Assembly: GCF_963664135.1 (NCBI RefSeq)
Contig: NZ_OY760905.1
Location: 372,001 to 436,000 of the forward strand
Origin: an uncultured Acetobacterium sp.
GTDB lineage: Bacteria; Bacillota; Clostridia; Eubacteriales; Eubacteriaceae
Length of the DNA stretch: 64,000 nucleotides
Reading direction: 5' to 3'
In this document: piece after piece, positions 43,483 to 52,783 of the stretch
Layout of the letters: every line of letters begins with the position of its first letter
Numbering within the stretch: position 1 is the first letter of the stretch
Notes under the pieces: model-generated
The model's database searches: none
What the model saw: only the letters and a program-made list of their open reading frames with translations
Told to the model about the DNA's origin: nothing
Made by a program: the position numbers and the translations under genes

Positions 43483-44004
43483 ATGCTCTTTAATTCTGAA
43501 CAGCAGGCTGAAGACAAATTAATCATACTCTATGTATTAAAAAAAATCAAAACATCCTTAACCAGGGAACAGGTTGCCCTGATCATCATAGAAAACTTAC
43601 AGATTGGGTACTTTGACATTCAATTATACATCGATGATCTGATCAAAGATGAATTCCTTACCACGTTGGATTATGACGGAAAATCGGTGTTGACCTTGTC
43701 ACCGATGGGTAAAGAAGCCTTGACCCTTTTTTGCGATAAAATTCCGGCTTATATTACCGATATGATTGATCTCTATCTTAAAGAAAACCGGGAAAAGATC
43801 TTCAAAGAAGTAAAAATTACCGCAAACTACCAGAAATTAGGGGAAACCGATTATCTGGTTGAATTAAAACTTCACGAGAATAATGTTGTCCTGATGGAAA
43901 TATCATTAAATGCACCCACCTTAAAGCTGGCCCTGGATATCTGCAATCGCTGGAAAGAAAATACCCAGGATCTTTATTCGTCGGTGCTGAAGCTGTTGAC
44001 GTAA
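43483..44004 (+). CDS. DUF4364 family protein (winged-helix regulator-like)
   Basis: 173 residues from ATG 43483, after AAAGGTGGTGG. An N-terminal winged helix (DKLIILYVLKKIKTSLTREQVALIIIENLQIGYFDIQ region) with a small C-terminal sandwich is the DUF4364 pattern of Clostridia. These are presumed transcription factors. It diverges from the QueG-like gene and converges on the YkgJ-type gene; no target is evident. Confidence 0.8.
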   Translation: MLFNSEQQAEDKLIILYVLKKIKTSLTREQVALIIIENLQIGYFDIQLYIDDLIKDEFLTTLDYDGKSVLTLSPMGKEALTLFCDKIPAYITDMIDLYLKENREKIFKEVKITANYQKLGETDYLVELKLHENNVVLMEISLNAPTLKLALDICNRWKENTQDLYSSVLKLLT

Positions 44005-44139
44005 CCCGGTCTTTCGGTTTGTTCTTTATCTGCATCCATTCGTTGACGGATAGCGTGTCATAATGTTATTGGCGGCGATTCGCTCTTTTGAAAAATAGTC
44101 AATGTGATATTTAATGATGGGGATTTTCATCAGTTCAAG

Positions 44140-44607
44140 CTATCCTTGATAAATACCATCGATAAAGGCCTGGCGCCACTCGGACATGCGTTTTATCAGG
44201 ACACAGCCATGAAGCTGCTCTTTTTCAATCACCAGCGAGAAGACACCATTTTCGAGATGTGGTTCAAAGGGGTAGGTTCGGCATTGGATGGGACGATGGT
44301 TTCTAAGGCATCCTTCGGCCAGATGGCAATAGATAAAATAAGATTTCTTGATTTTAGGGGGCATATTATAGTGCCAATGACTGTGCAGCTCGTAATCAGT
44401 CACGACCTCACCTTGCATATACTCATATTCAAGGGGTAATAAATACATGCCCAAGCGCTTACCGTCGCCATCAAGACGGCGGCAACAATGATAACCACAT
44501 AATTCACCACAATTTCCCGCAATGATCGCTTCATCCATCAATTGATAAGCTTTTTCAAAAATTGCTTGATAGTCCATTCGCATTGATTTTTTATTTTTAT
44601 CTGTCAC
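44140..44607 (-). CDS. YkgJ-type cysteine-cluster (Zn/Fe-chelating) protein
   Basis: 155 residues. Cysteine-rich segments NCGELCGYHCCRR, YCHLAEGCLRNHRPIQCRTYPFEP and HGCV form the cysteine-cluster signature (PF03692-like) that binds a metal or Fe-S cluster. Start is GTG 44607; an in-frame ATG nine codons later is an alternative. It is the last ordinary gene before the AT-rich island at 44.6-47.6 kb. Function unknown. Confidence 0.75.
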   Translation of the reverse strand: MTDKNKKSMRMDYQAIFEKAYQLMDEAIIAGNCGELCGYHCCRRLDGDGKRLGMYLLPLEYEYMQGEVVTDYELHSHWHYNMPPKIKKSYFIYCHLAEGCLRNHRPIQCRTYPFEPHLENGVFSLVIEKEQLHGCVLIKRMSEWRQAFIDGIYQG

Positions 44608-44792
44608 GTGTGCTCCGATCGTTTAAATTCATTCATAGAAATTTTCTTTCTGGGAGATGTTGAGGTAATTGGTGATCGTTTTTTTGTGACCCAATTTGTG
44701 TGTCATACGGGGTGATAGGTCGGATGACTCAGATCTACAAAACCTCCGTCCAATTTTGTTCATATAACAAAAGAAACGTAATTATGATCAAT

Positions 44793-46592
44793 CTAGAAAA
44801 AGAGTTTCATATTTATACCAATTTTTTTATCAATTCCAGTACATTTCAGATTCAATGCCTTACAAATTCCTTCATAAAGCAAACACCGCAATCCGTCATA
44901 ATATAGAGTTTTATTTTTCAATAATTCAATATGAAAAAAGCTTTCACTCTGTTCTTCACAATTATTACTATTACTAAAGCTCGCAAATACTGGGTATTCT
45001 TCATTGCTTTCACTAATTAAAAGTTCATCAGAAGGATAAATTTTTATAAACCATTTTATGCTTCCAAATTGTTCATTTATTCCAATAGAATACTTGATTT
45101 CTTTACATATGACATAAGTATAATCATTGAAACAATTTTCGCATACTTCTAAATAAATTGTTTTTAAATTTTCAAACCATATTTTGAGTATTTTTCTTAT
45201 TTCAAATAGCTTATCTTCAGGTGACATATTAATGATTTCAGTCCACTCGTATTTCCAATGATTACGCACTTGGTCAATTTTTCGCTCTTTTAACTCCATT
45301 AAGGATAGAAATGAAACAATATATTTTTTTTCAACAAACTTCATCAAACTACTTGAAAATTGAACATTGCAATTTCGATGTTCTTGACAGTATTCAATAA
45401 ATTCCGGCTTTACAAATAATTTAATTAGAGTTAATAAATCAATGTCTTTTTTTACATATATTTTATTAGCACGGCTTTTAATAATAACTTCTCTGAATTT
45501 TTTTTCATTTGACTTTAGATTCTCATTTTTTATTAAGTATTGGAAATATGACATCGTCACTTTAAACTTGTCAATTACATCCTCAATTTTTTGAAAATAA
45601 GAAATTCTATTTTCATCTTCTTCAATAACAGAATCATAACAATTTATGAAAACATAAGCCAGTTCTTCAAGAGCTTCAATGGGTAATACGAAAATATCAA
45701 AACTTTCATTAAAATAGTTTTCTAGTATTTTGACAGTCACTTCTTTGGAATATTCCATCGGTGCTTTTTTTCCGGTCATATCAAAAGTATTTAATAAATA
45801 GTTTTCCTTATAATAATATTCCTGTAAGCCATAATCTAGTTCTCCCTTAAATTGCGGATAAATTGCAAAAGCTGATGTATTTTGAGATGAAATTGTCAGC
45901 TCAGTTCCATTTTCATTGTAATGGGTTAAAGAAATGTTGTCTGACGATGAGTGTGCGATACCAAAACGCCACAAATCCTTAAACATATAGCTTTTAATAA
46001 AACCTAAATCTTTACAAAATAAATCATTAATGTATTCAAGAGCATCTTGTATTTCAATAATTTCTTGTTTTGATTTGCCAATAAATTTACGGTTTCTCTC
46101 TGAAACAATTCTATCTAATTCTAGTGTGAACTTTTTTATATCCGTAACTATATTATTATCCGTAAATGCATAAGTTACAGTTTCTTGATCTTCAAAATCC
46201 ATTTGCATCAATACTTCATCAGTAAGATAAAGATAAAATATCTTTTTAGTAATAATGTCCACTATAAAGTAAATTGAAGGACTTTCAGTTACCTTAGCTT
46301 TTACATAGTAAAGAAAATTCGTCTTTAAGCGATAGATATACTTGCCTTTGTTTTTCCCTTTATTACATTTTTCAAGGTTTTCGACTTTTTTTACTTGTGC
46401 AATAAATTTTTTTTTGGGTTCCCTATTTTTATTTATCAATTCAAATGAACCATCAAAATTTGGTGTCTTATCATTTTCACTGAAAAATGTTTTTATTGTA
46501 TGTGCGGATTCTAAAAAATCTGATAATATTCTAATTTCTAATGATTCTTTAAATGCATCCTCAGAATGCGTTGACATTCCTGCTTTTCCCAT
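44793..46592 (-). CDS. Orphan 599-aa protein with DUF4365-like PD-(D/E)xK nuclease N-terminus; possible defence gene
   Basis: The first 150 residues read as a restriction-nuclease-like fold: D47-G48 in NFDGSFE, Q66-V-K68 in FIAQVKK (the QxK/ExK position), then PSIYFIVDIITKKIFYLYL. This resembles DUF4365 domains, which occur in anti-phage and mobile contexts. The remaining 450 residues are Lys/Glu/Ile/Asn-rich, helical, and match nothing I know. Base composition is visibly more AT-rich than both neighbours, and non-coding decayed DNA flanks it, consistent with horizontal gain. ATG 46592 has only a weak GAGAGA site. Nuclease activity is inferred. Confidence 0.6.
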   Translation of the reverse strand: MGKAGMSTHSEDAFKESLEIRILSDFLESAHTIKTFFSENDKTPNFDGSFELINKNREPKKKFIAQVKKVENLEKCNKGKNKGKYIYRLKTNFLYYVKAKVTESPSIYFIVDIITKKIFYLYLTDEVLMQMDFEDQETVTYAFTDNNIVTDIKKFTLELDRIVSERNRKFIGKSKQEIIEIQDALEYINDLFCKDLGFIKSYMFKDLWRFGIAHSSSDNISLTHYNENGTELTISSQNTSAFAIYPQFKGELDYGLQEYYYKENYLLNTFDMTGKKAPMEYSKEVTVKILENYFNESFDIFVLPIEALEELAYVFINCYDSVIEEDENRISYFQKIEDVIDKFKVTMSYFQYLIKNENLKSNEKKFREVIIKSRANKIYVKKDIDLLTLIKLFVKPEFIEYCQEHRNCNVQFSSSLMKFVEKKYIVSFLSLMELKERKIDQVRNHWKYEWTEIINMSPEDKLFEIRKILKIWFENLKTIYLEVCENCFNDYTYVICKEIKYSIGINEQFGSIKWFIKIYPSDELLISESNEEYPVFASFSNSNNCEEQSESFFHIELLKNKTLYYDGLRCLLYEGICKALNLKCTGIDKKIGINMKLFF

Positions 46593-47572
46593 AATATCTC
46601 TCTTTCATAAGTTAATTTGTACAATCAACATTAGCGCAACCTAAAGATATTGATTTTGGGTTACTTTTAGCCTCAGAATATATTCATTAAACGTATTCTC
46701 AGTCCTTTTATTTTTTACCTTTAGTGCTTTTAATAATCACTCAAATAGTATCCACTAAAAATTCGGTCTATGATTGATTATTTGTAGTATCTGACTGATT
46801 TGGCTAATTTCTATATTATTCTTTATTATCTCCACTTCCTAATTATAAGCTTTTTCCACTCCACTGACTAGAGTAACTTTCACTTTTGGGACAACGCTGC
46901 TTCTTTTTATTCACTTAATACATCAGTGCCACCTGCTCCCGCAATAGCTTTAATTTGATGATAACCTAAACCTTCGGCCAAATATAGAGCTAGCCAGGGT
47001 TCCTTGTATCCGTGCAACACAGTTAACCAAACACCGTCAGAGCCGTATTACCACCAACTTAAGACAGATAAAAAAACAATGGTAAGCAGCACAGTACCTT
47101 TTATCGCTACCTCGCGTAATCCTTTTGCTTACCCTGTTTAAGACTTTCCGAAGGGATTGAAGAGGTTTGGGGTTAAAAAAATCCATTGATATATTTTATT
47201 CTTTTGATTTCTATAGCACTGAGTTTAGAAAAAAACCCTTCGACCCCTTCGAATCCTTTATTAGAGCCATTTAACCCTTTCGTAATGCCTTCGAAAAGCT
47301 TCGAAACCCCTTCGTTTTGGAGGTTTTTGTGATAACGAATTCGCCTCTTTGTATAATTCTGATCATCTTAGCACAAAATGACCAAATCTTTCAACTAAAC
47401 ATCGTGAAAAATCGAACTTTTTGACAGAAGATCGTTGATTTTATCAATCGTTTGATCTATTTCATTTATCTCTTTTCTAAAGCGTTTATAGCTTAATCCA
47501 CTTTTGAAAAATAGCTGTTTAGCCTAGTTGCGAATCCCCGGTCATCTTATCGTTGCGGTGCCATGAGACGCT
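46593..47572. other. Gene-poor AT-rich region with a decayed coding remnant and CCTTCGAA repeats
   Basis: No intact gene. On the minus strand about 47060-46913 there is an uninterrupted 45-codon stretch with protein-like composition (EPWLALYLAEGLGYHQIKAI within it) ending in a stop but lacking a start, probably a pseudogene fragment. From 47232 to 47325 the motif CCTTCG(A) recurs six or more times. No transposase or attachment site is recognised. Confidence 0.4.
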
Positions 47573-47620
47573 AAAAAAACCCGGAACAACACTGAAATAA
47601 TTTCAGCTGTTCCGGGTTTT
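47573..47620 (-). terminator. Terminator after valS
   Basis: AACCCGGAACAGCTGAAAT / ATTTCAG..TGTTCCGGGTT stem, with seven T on the minus strand. Confidence 0.9.
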
Positions 47621-47659
47621 GGTTTATAAAACGGATATTAGGATCAGGCGGTGGGTCGT

Positions 47660-50308
47660 TTATTTTTTAAAATAATCCAGCCGTTCCAACACTTTTTCCA
47701 TGGTTTCCTGGTATTTTTTCTGTTTGTCCCGCTCAATTTCAACCACTTTTTCCGGGGCCTTATCGGTAAACCCTTTGTTTCCCAGTTTCTGAGTCACGCG
47801 GTCAATTTCCTGCTGGAGCTTCTTTTTCTCAGCTTCAAGCCGGGCAATTTCTTTTTCCTTATCGACCAACTCGTCGAGGTTAATATAGATTTCCAGGTCT
47901 TCCACCACAGCTGAGACATAATTTTCCTGAATCTCGGCTTTGGTAATCGGTAGAATCGTTGACACCGAGGCCAGCTTCTGGAAATAGTGGAGCGAGTCCG
48001 CCATTAGTGACAGGTGCGCCTGATTATTGGAAATCAGGAATAACTGGGTCTTTTTCGAATTGGGCACATCCATTTCAGCGCGGATATTACGGATGCTACG
48101 GATCGCTTCCATTAAGAACTCGACCTGCTTTTCGTCTTCGGGAAAGACCAACGCTTCATTAAAGTGCGGCCACTGGGCCACCATAATATCGCCGGTGGTA
48201 CCCGGCAGATAACCGTTGATTTCTTCGGTGATAAAGGGTGTAAAGGGGTGGAGTAACCGCAGGATCGTATCCAGAACCACTCTTAAGGTATACTGGGCTG
48301 AGACCTTGGTTTGTTCCTCATCTCCATATAAGCGGGGTTTAACCAGTTCGATGTACCAGTCGCAATATTCATTCCAGGCAAAATCATAGATTTTTGATGC
48401 AGCGATGCCCAGTTCATACTTGGTCATATTATGATTAACTTCCGCAACGATGGTATTCATCCGGGACAGAATCCATTTATCGGTATTCTCAAGATTGGCA
48501 AAAGCCTGGTCTTTTTTGTCCATAATATCATCATCCAAATTCATTAAGACAAAACGGGCGGCATTCCAGATTTTATTTAAGAAATTTCGACTGGATTCCA
48601 CTTTTTCATCCTGCCAGCGAATATCGTTTCCGGCTGAATTACCCGTGATAATGGTAAAGCGCAGGGCATCGGCGCTATAGGTTTCGATCAGTTCCAGCGG
48701 GTCGATGCCGTTACCAAGGGACTTGCTCATTTTGCGGCCCTGTGAATCGCGCACCAGTCCATGAATATAGACATCTTTAAAGGGTGTTTCCCCCATCTCA
48801 AAGATTCCCATAAAAATCATTCGGGCAACCCAGAAGAAGATAATATCATAGCCCGTTACCAGTACAGTGGTGGGGTAGAATTTTTTCAAATCATCGGTAT
48901 TCTCCGGCCAACCCAAAGTCGAGAACGGCCATAGTCCCGAGCTGAACCAAGTATCCAGAACATCTTCATCCTGACTGATGTTTGTGCTGCCGCATTTCAG
49001 GCAGTTTTTGGGAGCTTCTTTAGAAACCATCATCTCCCCACAATCCTCACAATAATAAGCAGGAATACGATGTCCCCACCACAATTGCCGAGAAATACAC
49101 CAATCTCTGATGTTTTCCAACCAATTGTAATAGATTTTGTTAAATCGTTCCGGAATAAAATCGGTCGCGTGATTACGGACCGCATCTAATGCCGGGCCAG
49201 CCAGTGGTTCCATTTTGACAAACCATTGTTCTGAAGTCATCGTTTCAACAGTGGTTGAGCAGCGGTAACATTCGCCAACATTATGCTGATGTTCTTCAAT
49301 TTTTTCCAGCAGACCTAAAGCTTCCAGATCTTTGACAACGGCTTTTCGACAGTCATAGCGATCAAGTCCAGCATATTTACCGGCCAGTTCGTTCATGGTG
49401 CCATCATCGTTAAGCACCCGGATCTGTTCCAGATTATGTCGCAGTCCCACCTCATAGTCATTGGGATCGTGGGCAGGGGTCATTTTAACAACACCGGTTC
49501 CAAAACCCATGTCGACATAGTCATCAGCCACAATTCTTATTTCTTTGTCAAGCAGTGGCAGTGTTACCGTTTTACCGATGAGATGCTGATAACGTTCATC
49601 CTCAGGATGAACAGCAACGCCGCTATCGCCCAGCATGGTTTCAGGGCGGGTGGTGGCAACCACCAGGTAGCCATCCCCCTCGGTTAGTGGGTATCGGATG
49701 TGCCATAAATTCCCCTGATGTTCGGCATATTCGACCTCGGCTTCGGATAGCGCCGTTTTACAGGTCGTACACCAGTTAATAATCCGGCTCCCCTTATAAA
49801 TTAAGCCTTTTTCATAAAGGTTAACAAAAGCTTCATTAACCGCCTGGCTGCATCCTTCATCCATAGTAAACCGTTCCCGGCTCCAGTCACAGGATGCGCC
49901 CAGTTTTTTCAGCTGATCGGTAATCCGGCTTTTGTACGTCAGCGCCCAGTCCCAGGCACGTTCCAGATAGGCTACCCGGCCGATGTCCTGCTTGGTTTTG
50001 CCTTCTTCTTCCCGGAGCTTATCGACGACTTTGACTTCGGTGGCAATGCTGGCATGGTCGGTTCCCGGTAACCATAGTGCTGAATAACCATCCATCCGTT
50101 TGTATCGGGTTAAGACATCCTGGAGGGTCCCATCAAAGGCATGCCCCATATGGAGCTGCCCGGTGATATTTGGAGGAGGCATTACAATGGTAAATGGTTT
50201 GCCGTTGGGATTCACTTCCGGCTTAAAATAACCCTTTGCCTGCCAACTGGCATAGGTTTTATCTTCTACTTCTTTGGGATCATACGTTTTTGACATTTCT
50301 TTCTTCAT
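47660..50308 (-). CDS. valS: Valyl-tRNA synthetase
   Basis: 882 residues from ATG 50308, 6 bases after AGGTG; an upstream extension to 50407 overlaps the previous gene and is rejected. HMGH in the Rossmann fold, CP1 editing domain, KMSKS in [11 protein letters not shown], a zinc-like CEDCGE...CLKCGS insert, the anticodon-binding domain and a C-terminal coiled coil are all present. Last gene of the minus-strand run proB - small membrane protein - ugtP-like - valS. No T-box is seen directly upstream, which is unusual for valS in Firmicutes. Confidence 0.97.
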   Translation of the reverse strand: MKKEMSKTYDPKEVEDKTYASWQAKGYFKPEVNPNGKPFTIVMPPPNITGQLHMGHAFDGTLQDVLTRYKRMDGYSALWLPGTDHASIATEVKVVDKLREEEGKTKQDIGRVAYLERAWDWALTYKSRITDQLKKLGASCDWSRERFTMDEGCSQAVNEAFVNLYEKGLIYKGSRIINWCTTCKTALSEAEVEYAEHQGNLWHIRYPLTEGDGYLVVATTRPETMLGDSGVAVHPEDERYQHLIGKTVTLPLLDKEIRIVADDYVDMGFGTGVVKMTPAHDPNDYEVGLRHNLEQIRVLNDDGTMNELAGKYAGLDRYDCRKAVVKDLEALGLLEKIEEHQHNVGECYRCSTTVETMTSEQWFVKMEPLAGPALDAVRNHATDFIPERFNKIYYNWLENIRDWCISRQLWWGHRIPAYYCEDCGEMMVSKEAPKNCLKCGSTNISQDEDVLDTWFSSGLWPFSTLGWPENTDDLKKFYPTTVLVTGYDIIFFWVARMIFMGIFEMGETPFKDVYIHGLVRDSQGRKMSKSLGNGIDPLELIETYSADALRFTIITGNSAGNDIRWQDEKVESSRNFLNKIWNAARFVLMNLDDDIMDKKDQAFANLENTDKWILSRMNTIVAEVNHNMTKYELGIAASKIYDFAWNEYCDWYIELVKPRLYGDEEQTKVSAQYTLRVVLDTILRLLHPFTPFITEEINGYLPGTTGDIMVAQWPHFNEALVFPEDEKQVEFLMEAIRSIRNIRAEMDVPNSKKTQLFLISNNQAHLSLMADSLHYFQKLASVSTILPITKAEIQENYVSAVVEDLEIYINLDELVDKEKEIARLEAEKKKLQQEIDRVTQKLGNKGFTDKAPEKVVEIERDKQKKYQETMEKVLERLDYFKK

Positions 50309-50327
50309 TTTTTCACCTGCTAGATTC

Positions 50328-51509
50328 TTAATGGTCTTCAATTTCTTTGATTTTATAGGGATCCTGAAGCGGTTCAGGGAGTGCTTTTCTGGTTGTATAA
50401 TCGGCAATTAAGCTCTTACATAGGTCAATGGTTTTGCTCATGGATCTTTTTTGAGCTTCTTCAGACATATTTTCGGACATCCGTTTGATGATATATTTAT
50501 TTTCAAACAAAAAATCAACCATCGAGGTCAAATCTTTTATCTTATCAACTTTTATGGCCATTCCCCCATCAACCAGGTAATCGGCATTTTCTTCTTCCTG
50601 ACCGGGATAATAAAACGGGATAATCATCGGGATATTTTTAACGATGGCTTCTGTCGTGGTTAGGCCACCCGGTTTAGAAATAATGGCGTCGGATTGGTCC
50701 ATCAGTTCGGACACATTGTTGACAAAGCCGTGGATCTCCACAATTTTATCGGCCACTGCCTCTCGAGCATAGAGATTCTTGATTTCTTTCTCAATTTTAG
50801 CATTGTTGCCACAAACAACAATAATCCGAATCTTTTCTTTAACCTTCAGTAAAGACGAAAAAGCCTTTTCCATTTGTTTACTGCCCAAACTGCCGGCCAT
50901 TAACAAAATGGTACCGGCCACATCAGAGATCTCTTTTCGCTCCAGATGATTGTTTTTTAAAAAGGTCTGACGGATGGGGATGCCATAAGGATAGATGATT
51001 TCTTGAGCAACGCCTTTTTCAACCATCGTTTGCTTGGTATAATCGCTGCCAACTACGTAGGCGTCAATCATCTTTTTGAGATAAAGGGTGTGGATTTTAT
51101 AGTCGGTGACAATCGATAATACCGGCACATCAAAGGCACTGTGTTCCTTAAGCGTGCCCAATACATTCGTTACAAACGGGTGGGTGGTAATAATTAAATC
51201 TGGTTTTCCAGAATTAATCAGGGGCACAATATCGGGATTCATAACCTTAGTCAAAACCTGAAAAATACCCTGCTGGAAGCGATTCATATTATTGAATTGA
51301 TTGTACATTTGCTCGTAAAGCTTGGGCACATTCACGACCATTTGCTGATAACCTTTGGTAATCAGCCGGTCCAGGGTGATATTCGTTTCTTTAAAGGCGT
51401 CATAGACTTCAGTCTGATATCCGGCCTCATCCAGGGACTCTTTTAAAGACTGGGCGGCTAAATTATGGCCAGCACCTGTTGAAGCTGTAAAAATAAATAC
51501 TTTTGACAT
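50328..51509 (-). CDS. MGDG-synthase/UgtP-like diacylglycerol glycosyltransferase
   Basis: 393 residues, GT28/GT-B fold. The N-terminal MGDG_synth part ([32 protein letters not shown]) is followed by a C-terminal nucleotide-sugar domain ([32 protein letters not shown]). Such enzymes add glucose or galactose to diacylglycerol at the membrane to make glycolipids and lipoteichoic-acid anchors. AAGG precedes ATG 51509; it closely follows a small membrane-protein gene. Confidence 0.88.
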   Translation of the reverse strand: MSKVFIFTASTGAGHNLAAQSLKESLDEAGYQTEVYDAFKETNITLDRLITKGYQQMVVNVPKLYEQMYNQFNNMNRFQQGIFQVLTKVMNPDIVPLINSGKPDLIITTHPFVTNVLGTLKEHSAFDVPVLSIVTDYKIHTLYLKKMIDAYVVGSDYTKQTMVEKGVAQEIIYPYGIPIRQTFLKNNHLERKEISDVAGTILLMAGSLGSKQMEKAFSSLLKVKEKIRIIVVCGNNAKIEKEIKNLYAREAVADKIVEIHGFVNNVSELMDQSDAIISKPGGLTTTEAIVKNIPMIIPFYYPGQEEENADYLVDGGMAIKVDKIKDLTSMVDFLFENKYIIKRMSENMSEEAQKRSMSKTIDLCKSLIADYTTRKALPEPLQDPYKIKEIEDH

Positions 51510-51517
51510 ATTAAACC

Positions 51518-51673
51518 TTAATCTTCAAACTCTTTAGTAAATTTGTAGTTAACTCGCATTAGTTTTCCACCCATTACTTCTTCTTTTCTCTTTTCAACAA
51601 AATATATTCCGCCAAAAACCATTAACATCCCTGCCGCAACGGCAGAAAATCCAATAAATATTTTCTTTAACAT
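51518..51673 (-). CDS. Small membrane protein, 51 aa
   Basis: ATG 51673 has TGGAGG 6 bases upstream. The product begins MLKKIF, has one hydrophobic segment (about 5-25) and a basic/acidic tail (EKRKEEVMGGKLMR...). It sits 15 bases after proB and 8 bases before the glycosyltransferase gene in the same direction, so it is likely part of the operon, perhaps with a membrane role. No family recognised. Confidence 0.6.
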   Translation of the reverse strand: MLKKIFIGFSAVAAGMLMVFGGIYFVEKRKEEVMGGKLMRVNYKFTKEFED

Positions 51674-51688
51674 AAGAATCCTCCATAT

Positions 51689-52513
51689 TTAATTTCGATT
51701 TTTATCATTTGATTTTGTATCACTCAAGAAAATCGTCCCGATCTCTTCTCCGTCCAGAATATCATAGAGAACTTTGCAGTCCTCGCCAGAGGCGATAATC
51801 ATGTCGATGCCGCAGTCGGTGGCGTATTTAGCAGCGCTAAGTTTGGTGATCATGCCGCCAGTGCCTAAACAGGAAGCCGAATTGCCAGCACTTTTCATAA
51901 TATTTTTGTCCACCTTGCGAACCGTTCGGATCAGCCGGGCTTCATTATTGACAGCCGGATTATCGTCATAAAGGCCGTCGACGTCGGAAAGAATGATCAA
52001 TAGATCGGCGTCCACCAGATCGGCTGTCATGGCCGAAAGAATGTCGTTGTCGCCAAAACACTCTTCCTGGATCTCGTCGGTGGCGATACAGTCATTTTCA
52101 TTGACAATCGGGATGACTCCGCTTTCAATCAGGGCATTAAAGGTATTTTTGGCATTGTTTCGTTTAATGGTATGTTTGAAAACATCCTTGGTTAGCAGAA
52201 TCTGGCCCACGGTCTGGTGATATTCGTCAAAAAATTTGTGATAGACGCGCATCAGCAGGCCCTGGCCCACCGAGGCGGCCGCCTGTTTTTCCTTAAGCGT
52301 TCTGGGGCGCTCTTTTAATTTCATCCGGTTCATGCCAGCCCCGATGGCTCCCGATGAAACCAGCACCATTTTCTTGCCGCTATTTTCAAGGTCCGTCATC
52401 ACTCTGGCCAGAATTTCCAGCTTTTTAAAATCCAGGGTGCCATTGGCATGAGTCACAGACGTTGTTCCCATTTTAACTACAATCGTTGTTGCGTCTTTAA
52501 TTTTTTCTCGCAT
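51689..52513 (-). CDS. proB: Glutamate 5-kinase, short form without PUA domain
   Basis: 274 residues from ATG 52513, which follows TAGGAGAA. An amino-acid-kinase fold: IVVKMGTTSVTHANG, VLVSSGAIGAGMNRM, VNENDCIATDEI, LSDVDGLYDDNP and GTGGMITKLSAAKYA. The protein ends after this domain, so the C-terminal PUA domain of long ProB forms is absent, as in several Clostridia. It catalyses the first step of proline synthesis. proA is not adjacent. An apparent extension upstream of 52513 runs into repeat copy 4 and is rejected. Confidence 0.93.
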   Translation of the reverse strand: MREKIKDATTIVVKMGTTSVTHANGTLDFKKLEILARVMTDLENSGKKMVLVSSGAIGAGMNRMKLKERPRTLKEKQAAASVGQGLLMRVYHKFFDEYHQTVGQILLTKDVFKHTIKRNNAKNTFNALIESGVIPIVNENDCIATDEIQEECFGDNDILSAMTADLVDADLLIILSDVDGLYDDNPAVNNEARLIRTVRKVDKNIMKSAGNSASCLGTGGMITKLSAAKYATDCGIDMIIASGEDCKVLYDILDGEEIGTIFLSDTKSNDKNRN

Positions 52514-52584
52514 TGCTAATTCTCCTAAGTGGTTGATCCAATCGGCCATTGGGTAATGAAAAACAATAAAGAATGAACCATAAT

Positions 52585-52706
52585 TGCTGGGGGTGCAGTT
52601 TCCACAAACGATTGTGTAACGTGTATGCGAACAGGCGTTAGCCTGTCCGACGTACAGTATAACAATTGTTTCGTGAGAAACTGGATCCACAGCTCACGGC
52701 ACTTCT
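52585..52706 (+). repeat. Palindromic intergenic repeat, copy 4
   Basis: GTGCAGTTTCCACAAACGATTGTGTAACGTGTATGCG-type start (given here by position 52593-52628), inner AACAGGC/GCCTGT hairpin as in copy 1, CAATTGTTTCGTGAGAAACTG, and terminal AGCTCACGGCAC. Same orientation as the other three copies. Confidence 0.75.
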
Positions 52707-52783
52707 TTAATCGCTACATCACAATGGACGCTTACATCCTAGTTAATTATTATATCAAACAATGAGAAAACATCAAAGGTTTT

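Noticed and set aside
44026..44130. 34-residue minus-strand ORF after the YkgJ-type gene
   Set aside because: Poor ribosome site, no recognisable features; probably chance.
52514..52690. N-terminal extension of ProB
   Set aside because: It runs through repeat copy 4, and the ATG at 52513 has a good ribosome site and gives the normal N-terminus.
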